From assembly GCA_937974295.1 (NCBI GenBank), contig CALBWN010000016.1, positions 1-37,185 on the forward strand: a DNA stretch of 37,185 nt, written 5' to 3'. The notes under the pieces were generated by a model, which did no database searches, was not told the DNA's origin, and saw only the letters and a program-made list of their open reading frames with translations. The position numbers and the translations under genes were made by a program. Position 1 is the first letter of the stretch. Every line of letters begins with the position of its first letter. Shown one piece after another: positions 32,407-37,185 of this stretch. Source of the DNA: an uncultured Candidatus Saccharibacteria bacterium. GTDB lineage: Bacteria > Patescibacteriota > Saccharimonadia > Saccharimonadales > Saccharimonadaceae.

Positions 32407-34611
32407 CTAAAAGCTATTCACCGCTTGGTATAACCGCTCGGCCTGCATCATTACCACACTGGCGGTCGAAGGGCGGATATTCATAAAGATACGCCATGGA
32501 TTATGGGCTGAAGTTGCGTTAGCTCGTGGGAGAGCGAGTGGCTGCAAGCCGTGCTTGCCCGTTAGTGCGGCGATCCACGCCAGAGGTGTCTTGCCATAGA
32601 GGCCTTCTTCGCTAGCAGAGCCGTCCATGCGCCATGCAGCGTAGGTTTGAGTAATGGTGGTGGTATCGTCTGGCTGGAGGGGATAGCGCTGGGCGCTGCT
32701 GCGAGTAAGTATCTCATTAGCATATGGAGGTGTATCCACGCCGGGTGCGACGATAGCAGTAAAGACATCGAGTGGTGTGCCATCTGCCTCTGCCGCGGCG
32801 TTAACCATATGGAGAGCAGCGAGTACAGCATAGTCTTGATCCGGTGATGAGGTCGTGGGGTCGATAGCAGTATTGGCGCGGTAGAGTACATCGCCACCAG
32901 TATCAATGCCACAAATCGCATCAGCTCCCGTCTCGCGGATGAGGAGCTGTAGGTCGTGGGCAATCTGCTCCGGCTCAATCGAATTGAGCAGATAAACTGG
33001 TGCGATTGTTTCATCTTTGGCGATAATATCCTCGAGGAAGCGCCAGTCGCCAACTTTGGTCGTTTCCTCTGTGATTTCTACTGTTGCGTCACTAATATGT
33101 TGGCCAGTATGAGCAAGCTGTTTGTTGTTATCGGCAGCAAAGTTGCGTACTGACACAATGGCTGTAGGCTGCACAGCATGGTGCTGCTGATGAAGCTTGC
33201 TCAGCATAGCGGCCTGAATACCATCCGAGCCACCACCCATCCCAAGGTAGATAATCCGCTTGCCACGGAGCTGTTCAGAGTCAAACGCCGGGAGTGAATC
33301 AATAGCAAGCTCAGGTGTGTCCTGATATGTTGACACAAGCATCTCACCGCTGTGGTGGAAGCGCAGCTCAGCGTGGCGTGGATCGAGCGTGCCTTGGTTG
33401 GCGGCTTGGGCGATAGTACTGAGGCCTGCCGTGACGACACCTGTCTCGCCTGCTTTGCGCGCTGCTTTGTCGGCAATGTGTGCCTCTTGCAAGACATGCG
33501 CAAAGTAAGTGAGTGCCGTGCCGAGGCCATGATGTTTTTCAAGCCCCTTCAGCAAGGCTGGGCTGTAGTAAGGCAGAGTCGCGCGCTGATGAATGCCATC
33601 ATTGCTGAGCTCTTGAGCGAGGATAGCTTGTACAGGGCCAGGTAGCGTATCTAGCGCATTGGTCAGTTGCTGATACTCCTCTGGTGTATCGTAGCGCAGC
33701 ATACAAGCAAGGCGCACAGTGTGAGTATGTGCTTGGTTGTTGATGAGCTGCTCAATAGCATCGTTATCAAGGCCAAAGCGCTGTGCTCGCCGAGCGAGGT
33801 AGTGAGCGTAGCGTGCGTCGTCGGTTGAGAGGGTGTTATCGGTTAAGACGTCACAAGCTGCTGCTATTTGATTGTACAGAGGAGAAGTGAGGAGTAGAGA
33901 ACTCTCAGCATTAACGTGGCCCAGCGCACCAGCAATATCAAATAGCGTATGCATGATATAGAGCGAGCGCACTGGCTCGGTGCTCTCGGCGAAGCTTGCC
34001 AGCGCTGCCGGCGGTGCCTCGGCCTGAATGAACTGCCCAAGATTGAGCTCTGTGTTGATGGCGTTGCGGATGATTGCCTGGTCTGTCTCGCTGAGCTGGC
34101 TGAATGTTGGCAATAGCTCTGCGCGCTTTGCAGCGTAATCTGACCTGAGCAAACGGCGCAGCACTTCGTCGTGATCAACCGCATCAGCGGCGTCCTCGCC
34201 CATCATGGCACTCGCAAGCGTTTGGTTCTTGCCTAAATCGTGAATCAGCATAATGTAGCGCATCACATTAGCACTGTGCTCGCCAGGCAAGTTGCTTGCA
34301 ACCCACTGATGAAATTCTTCAAATTCTTCACGCGTGAGGCGATTGGCGTCGCTCTGGGCGGCGGTCAGTTTGTGATAATTTTCATCGCCGCCATAATATA
34401 GGTAGTCCATAACGTTGAGCGAGCAGACAGTTCGTTGGTATTCTGCGCGCTGATTGGCTGCTTCGTCTGCCCCTTGTGACTCTGGTGAGGCTTTGATATG
34501 TTCGCCGATCAGCAGCTTCGCCTCAGGAAGCTGCAGGACGTCAAGCCGCTGCTCCAGATCGAGTGGACTTGAAGAGAGAGAGGTGTTGTTAGGAAGAAAT
34601 GGTTGTTGCAT
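32407..34611 (-). CDS. HD-domain plus DUF1152 fusion protein of unknown function
   Basis: The protein is 734 residues from the ATG at 34611 (MQQPFLPNNTSL). The frame is open further upstream, but only through the start of the adjoining deacetylase end. The N-terminal half (about 60-300) contains an HD-type metal site: YIMLIHDLGKN (His124-Asp125) followed by DHDEVL (146-151). Residues about 450-720 match DUF1152: RIIYLGMGGGSDGIQAAML (about 452-470), PVYLLNSIEPEQIA, and GIDTGGDVLYRA (about 568-579), a glycine-rich nucleotide-binding-like pair. HD proteins hydrolyse phosphate esters; what DUF1152 does is unknown. A cytosolic nucleotide- or sugar-phosphate-processing role is only a guess. No signal peptide. 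A TACACT ends 6 nt before the ATG; a TATAAT lies a little further up (34628-34633). Confidence 0.7.
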   Translation of the reverse strand: MQQPFLPNNTSLSSSPLDLEQRLDVLQLPEAKLLIGEHIKASPESQGADEAANQRAEYQRTVCSLNVMDYLYYGGDENYHKLTAAQSDANRLTREEFEEFHQWVASNLPGEHSANVMRYIMLIHDLGKNQTLASAMMGEDAADAVDHDEVLRRLLRSDYAAKRAELLPTFSQLSETDQAIIRNAINTELNLGQFIQAEAPPAALASFAESTEPVRSLYIMHTLFDIAGALGHVNAESSLLLTSPLYNQIAAACDVLTDNTLSTDDARYAHYLARRAQRFGLDNDAIEQLINNQAHTHTVRLACMLRYDTPEEYQQLTNALDTLPGPVQAILAQELSNDGIHQRATLPYYSPALLKGLEKHHGLGTALTYFAHVLQEAHIADKAARKAGETGVVTAGLSTIAQAANQGTLDPRHAELRFHHSGEMLVSTYQDTPELAIDSLPAFDSEQLRGKRIIYLGMGGGSDGIQAAMLSKLHQQHHAVQPTAIVSVRNFAADNNKQLAHTGQHISDATVEITEETTKVGDWRFLEDIIAKDETIAPVYLLNSIEPEQIAHDLQLLIRETGADAICGIDTGGDVLYRANTAIDPTTSSPDQDYAVLAALHMVNAAAEADGTPLDVFTAIVAPGVDTPPYANEILTRSSAQRYPLQPDDTTTITQTYAAWRMDGSASEEGLYGKTPLAWIAALTGKHGLQPLALPRANATSAHNPWRIFMNIRPSTASVVMMQAERLYQAVNSF

Positions 34612-34669
34612 AGCATTAGTGTAGAGGATTATACAGCGGAATGGTAGCATGAGCGGTTTATAAAAGACC

Positions 34670-36127
34670 CTACTGCTTATATTGAGAATATGACTCGCCA
34701 GCGCTAAGGGGATGGCCAAATAGGTTCTTGACCGTGACAAATCTATACCCTTGCTTTTGCAATGCATCGAGGATACACGGCACGGCATCGACGCTGGTTT
34801 TATGGATATCGTGCATGAGAATAATCGCACCAGGTGCGGCATTGGCAACGGCACGGCTGCAGACAATTGCTGCATCGTGGTCGGCCCAATCGCGTGTATC
34901 GATTGACCACATAATGGCTGGCATAGTAAGCTGCTGGAGCTGTGCACGCACCTTGTCATTAATGCCACCATATGGTGGACGGACCATTGTTGGTGTCACT
35001 CCAGTAGCTGCAGCAACGGCACTGTTTGTACTCTCAATCTCTTGGCGGATGACAGCTTCGTCGCGCTTAGGAAGGAGTGGATGATTCCACGTGTGGTTGC
35101 CTATTTGGTGTTTGCGTTGAACTGCTTGCTGGAGCGCGATACTGTATGGTGCAACATTTCGCCCCACCACAAAGAAGGTTGCCTTAGCGTGGTAATGATC
35201 AAGATGTTCGAGTAGTGTCTGAGTATATAACCCAGGCCCATCGTCGAAGGTGAGTGCGATACAGCGATAACGCACGCAGTCGGTTGTTGATGATAATGCC
35301 GACGGTGGAATATCAAAAAGCTTCTTGGTGGTTGGGTTTTGGACAAAATGGCTGAGCTGCTTGATTGGCAATTTTAGGCTAATGACTCCATCTACGCCAA
35401 TACCAAGCGAGCGTTTATTGAAAAGAAAGCCAATTGTTTTTCGGTCGTGTACTAAAAAGTTCGTGATAGATTCTGGAGTAATGACTCCCGCTACTTTTAC
35501 TGGCTCTGCATGCGGGTAGTGCTGCTGCACCTGTTTACGTAGAGCAATAACAATCTCATTTATCCCTGCGATTGATGTATCAACGAGGGTAGACGATGTA
35601 ATTGGCTGGCCGCTCATTTTATCGAATGTCCAGTAGTGAACTGTGTTGGTTGGTAGAGCGTGAGGTATAGTAGTACGGATAAACACAGCGAGAGAAATCG
35701 TCGTGTCATCTTGGTGAATAATGCGATAGGTAATAGTGTTGCTGCGAGCTGCTATAGTAGTTGGAAGTGTTTGCTGAGATGGGATAGCATTGTCGATGAT
35801 TGTGGCAACCGTTTTGTCTATATTGGCAATACCTGTTTGTGGATAGGTAATGATTGTTTGGTGTGATGGCGATTGATGCTTGATGATGCGTGAGCGAACA
35901 GCACCACGAGAGAATGATAGTGTGTAAGTGTGCGTTGTTGATGGTGGTATATGTGTGATGTGTGATGTTTTTTGTGATTGTTGGCCATACCAAAGCGAAC
36001 AGATTAGCAGACTAGCAATAATAAGGCAGAGCCATGTATAAAAAAAGCTACGGAGTTTCACGTGTGTTGCATTATTTTCAACATCTGAATAAATTCGAGC
36101 TTCTATATCTTCCACCTTATGGAACAT
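34670..36127 (-). CDS. Membrane-anchored polysaccharide deacetylase (NodB domain, PdaC-like)
   Basis: The 485 residues have a cytoplasmic N-terminus, one transmembrane helix (about 28-47) and an outer region (about 60-270) resembling the DUF4163/DUF3298 part of Bacillus PdaC (note HYWTFDKMSGQPIT). A NodB catalytic domain follows (about 285-470): LTFDDGP (292-298), HTWNH with the zinc histidines (345-349), RPPYG (383-387), DTRDW and LMHDIH (437-442). All five catalytic motifs are intact, so it should be active. It removes N-acetyl groups from peptidoglycan or another envelope glycan, often to resist lysozyme. A TACAAT (minus strand, 36134-36139) ends 6 nt before the ATG. Confidence 0.9.
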   Translation of the reverse strand: MFHKVEDIEARIYSDVENNATHVKLRSFFYTWLCLIIASLLICSLWYGQQSQKTSHITHIPPSTTHTYTLSFSRGAVRSRIIKHQSPSHQTIITYPQTGIANIDKTVATIIDNAIPSQQTLPTTIAARSNTITYRIIHQDDTTISLAVFIRTTIPHALPTNTVHYWTFDKMSGQPITSSTLVDTSIAGINEIVIALRKQVQQHYPHAEPVKVAGVITPESITNFLVHDRKTIGFLFNKRSLGIGVDGVISLKLPIKQLSHFVQNPTTKKLFDIPPSALSSTTDCVRYRCIALTFDDGPGLYTQTLLEHLDHYHAKATFFVVGRNVAPYSIALQQAVQRKHQIGNHTWNHPLLPKRDEAVIRQEIESTNSAVAAATGVTPTMVRPPYGGINDKVRAQLQQLTMPAIMWSIDTRDWADHDAAIVCSRAVANAAPGAIILMHDIHKTSVDAVPCILDALQKQGYRFVTVKNLFGHPLSAGESYSQYKQ

Positions 36128-36133
36128 AGCTAT

Positions 36134-36139
36134 ATTGTA
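36134..36139 (-). promoter_or_regulatory. -10 element of the deacetylase gene, 6 nt from the ATG
   Basis: TACAAT on the minus strand. No ribosome binding site fits between it and the ATG at 36127. Confidence 0.5.
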
Positions 36140-36221
36140 GCGCGAACCGAGGTAAGAACAAAATTGAATAATGAGAGTCTAAGCCAAAAGGCATAATGTA
36201 ATAGAATAGATGTTACTCTAT

Positions 36222-36262
36222 GTTCATTGCAAAATACCCCGGGAGGGTATTTTGCAATGAAC
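36222..36262. repeat. Repeat element copy 2: 18-bp perfect inverted repeat
   Basis: Arms GTTCATTGCAAAATACCC (36222-36239) and its exact reverse complement (36245-36262) flank a 5-nt CGGGA loop. It shares 18 identical bases with 21643-21660. It lies between divergent promoters, so it is not placed to end an mRNA. Confidence 0.75.
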
Positions 36263-36339
36263 TAAAAATGATTATCGTTCATAAATAAAGAAGAAACGCT
36301 ACATCACTTAATGAGGCAGAAGCTATTTCTGATAGATAA

Positions 36340-36390
36340 TGATATAATATAGAAAAGAAGTATATCACTTAGTCGTATACAATTAAGTGA
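36340..36390 (+). promoter_or_regulatory. Extended -10 promoter and leader hairpin of the kinase-phosphatase gene
   Basis: TGA-TATAAT (36340-36348) starts a leader of about 75 nt. The leader contains the inverted repeat TCACTTA (36365-36371) and TAAGTGA (36384-36390), and ends in AAAGGAG before the ATG at 36429. The hairpin could be an operator or an RNA-level control site. Confidence 0.45.
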
Positions 36391-36428
36391 AAATCTTGAA
36401 AACGACAACGCTTCAGAAAGGAGAAAAT

Positions 36429-37185
36429 ATGCGACATCTTTTTATTACCCGTGGAATTCCTGGATCTGGTAAAAGTACCTTTTTGCAATCTGCTGGACTT
36501 GGCCCATATACACTATCTCCCGATACTCTGCGCCTAGCGTATAGCAGCCCAGTGATGAATGATGCAGGACGCATCGTTATGCCATATCAGGATGATCGAC
36601 GGGTGTGGCAGCAGCTTCACGAGTTGCTTGATATGCGGATGGCTCGTGGTGAGCTCATTGTGGTTGATGCAACACATACAACGAGCTCGTACTTTCAGCA
36701 GTATGCACAGCTTGCACAGAAGTATCGCTACAAGCTGTACGTTATAGATTTTGCCGATGTACCGCTTGCGGTCTGCCTAGAGCGCAACCGCCAGCGTGTA
36801 CCGCACAAGATAGTCGATGATGCAGTTCTCGAGAAAATGCACGCTCGTCTCTCTACATGTGTCATACCAAAACAATACACTGTCCTGCAGCCAGCGCTAG
36901 TAAAGGAGCTTATCGCATCGTACCAGCAACCGATTAATTTGAGTCAGTATGAACATATTCATCACATTGGTGATATCCAAGGATGCTATACGCCACTGCG
37001 TGAATATTTCGAGCAGCACCCTTATACCGAGCACGATTATTATATCTTTACAGGTGATCTACTTGATCGCGGTACAGAGAATGCAGAAGTGTTGCAGTAT
37101 GTGTGTGATAATTTTGTCGGCAGGCCGAATGTGGCGTTCATTGAGGGTAACCATGATGGTTATATTTGGCAGTGGCTAACTCACC
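36429..37185 (+). CDS. Polynucleotide kinase-phosphatase (bacterial Pnkp type), partial: C-terminus beyond the window
   Basis: The first 252 codons are present. Residues 1-170 are a P-loop kinase domain (ITRGIPGSGKSTF, then LSPDTLRLAYS and VVDATHTTSSYF, with a lid of the type CLERNRQR). From about 175 a calcineurin-type phosphoesterase starts: HHIGDIQGCY, FTGDLLDRGTEN, IEGNHDGY. This order matches Clostridium thermocellum Pnkp, which heals broken RNA ends by 5' phosphorylation and 3' phosphate removal. That enzyme continues into a ligase-like adenylyltransferase domain, which would lie past the right edge. No hen1 gene is seen on this side. The ATG follows AAAGGAG. Confidence 0.85.
   Translation, partial: MRHLFITRGIPGSGKSTFLQSAGLGPYTLSPDTLRLAYSSPVMNDAGRIVMPYQDDRRVWQQLHELLDMRMARGELIVVDATHTTSSYFQQYAQLAQKYRYKLYVIDFADVPLAVCLERNRQRVPHKIVDDAVLEKMHARLSTCVIPKQYTVLQPALVKELIASYQQPINLSQYEHIHHIGDIQGCYTPLREYFEQHPYTEHDYYIFTGDLLDRGTENAEVLQYVCDNFVGRPNVAFIEGNHDGYIWQWLTH

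Noticed and set aside
34612..34971. 120-codon upstream extension of the HD-DUF1152 protein
   Set aside because: It overlaps the deacetylase C-terminus in another frame and reads as low-quality Ser/Cys-rich sequence. The ATG at 34611 is placed right after -10-like hexamers.
1..37185. CRISPR array, insertion sequence, prophage or recoded UGA
   Set aside because: No regularly spaced repeats, transposase or integrase motifs or phage genes. TGA ends several genes cleanly, so the standard code is used.

Overview
This window looks like a cell-surface polysaccharide and cell-envelope region from a small-genome bacterium. The best guess is Candidatus Saccharibacteria (Patescibacteria/CPR). This is an inference from gene content: a Clostridium-type polynucleotide kinase-phosphatase, DUF2142 and DUF2304 membrane proteins, an actinobacterial-style RmlC, and a ChW-repeat surface protein with a lysozyme-like head. 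UGA is used as an ordinary stop codon (for example at 3955-3957 and 29060-29062), so the UGA-glycine code of Gracilibacteria and Absconditabacteria does not apply. Base composition is intermediate, with visibly AT-rich patches at about 200-1550 and 31350-32400.

Layout. Positions 1-6170: a truncated GT2 glycosyltransferase diverges from an ABC-exporter operon (Wzm, Wzt, a GT2, and a large protein with two fused GT4-like modules). Positions 6247-9129: on the minus strand, a membrane-anchored small protein followed by a secreted protein with nine ChW repeats. Positions 9438-12196: a DUF2142 membrane protein diverges from a Wzx-type flippase. Positions 12648-14550: an RmlD paralogue and a GT8-like protein without its DXD motif. 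Positions 14940-20882: on the minus strand, rmlB, a Nudix gene interrupted by one amber codon, rmlC, rmlD, rmlA, a DPM-like GT2, DUF2304 and another GT2. Positions 20991-25987: a cytidylyltransferase-like protein, galE (minus), glmS and a GT4. Positions 26275-29421: an initiating sugar-phosphate transferase (minus), a Wzy/WaaL-like protein and a LexA-type HTH protein without the protease domain. Positions 29438-36127: an anchored serine hydrolase, tRNA-Asn, a frameshifted DUF4238 gene, an HD-DUF1152 fusion and an envelope polysaccharide deacetylase. Positions 36429-37185: the start of a polynucleotide kinase-phosphatase.

How it fits together. RmlABCD make dTDP-L-rhamnose, GalE makes UDP-galactose and GlmS supplies glucosamine-6-phosphate. 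The membrane phosphoglycosyltransferase at 26275-27711 could load the first sugar onto undecaprenyl phosphate, and the GT2, GT4 and GT8-like enzymes would extend it. Two export routes are encoded side by side: ABC type (Wzm/Wzt with a glycan-binding C-terminal domain) and flippase type (Wzx plus a Wzy/WaaL-like enzyme).

The strongest observations beyond routine annotation are these: (i) many transcription-unit-leading genes have a -10 hexamer ending only 6-7 nt before the ATG, which suggests leaderless mRNAs; (ii) an HD-DUF1152 fusion of unknown function; (iii) two lesions in otherwise intact genes, an in-frame TAG in a Nudix gene and a T6 frameshift in a DUF4238 gene; (iv) a ChW surface protein with triplet repeat periodicity; (v) an inverted-repeat element shared between 21.6 kb and 36.2 kb. 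No CRISPR array, insertion sequence, transposase or rRNA was seen.
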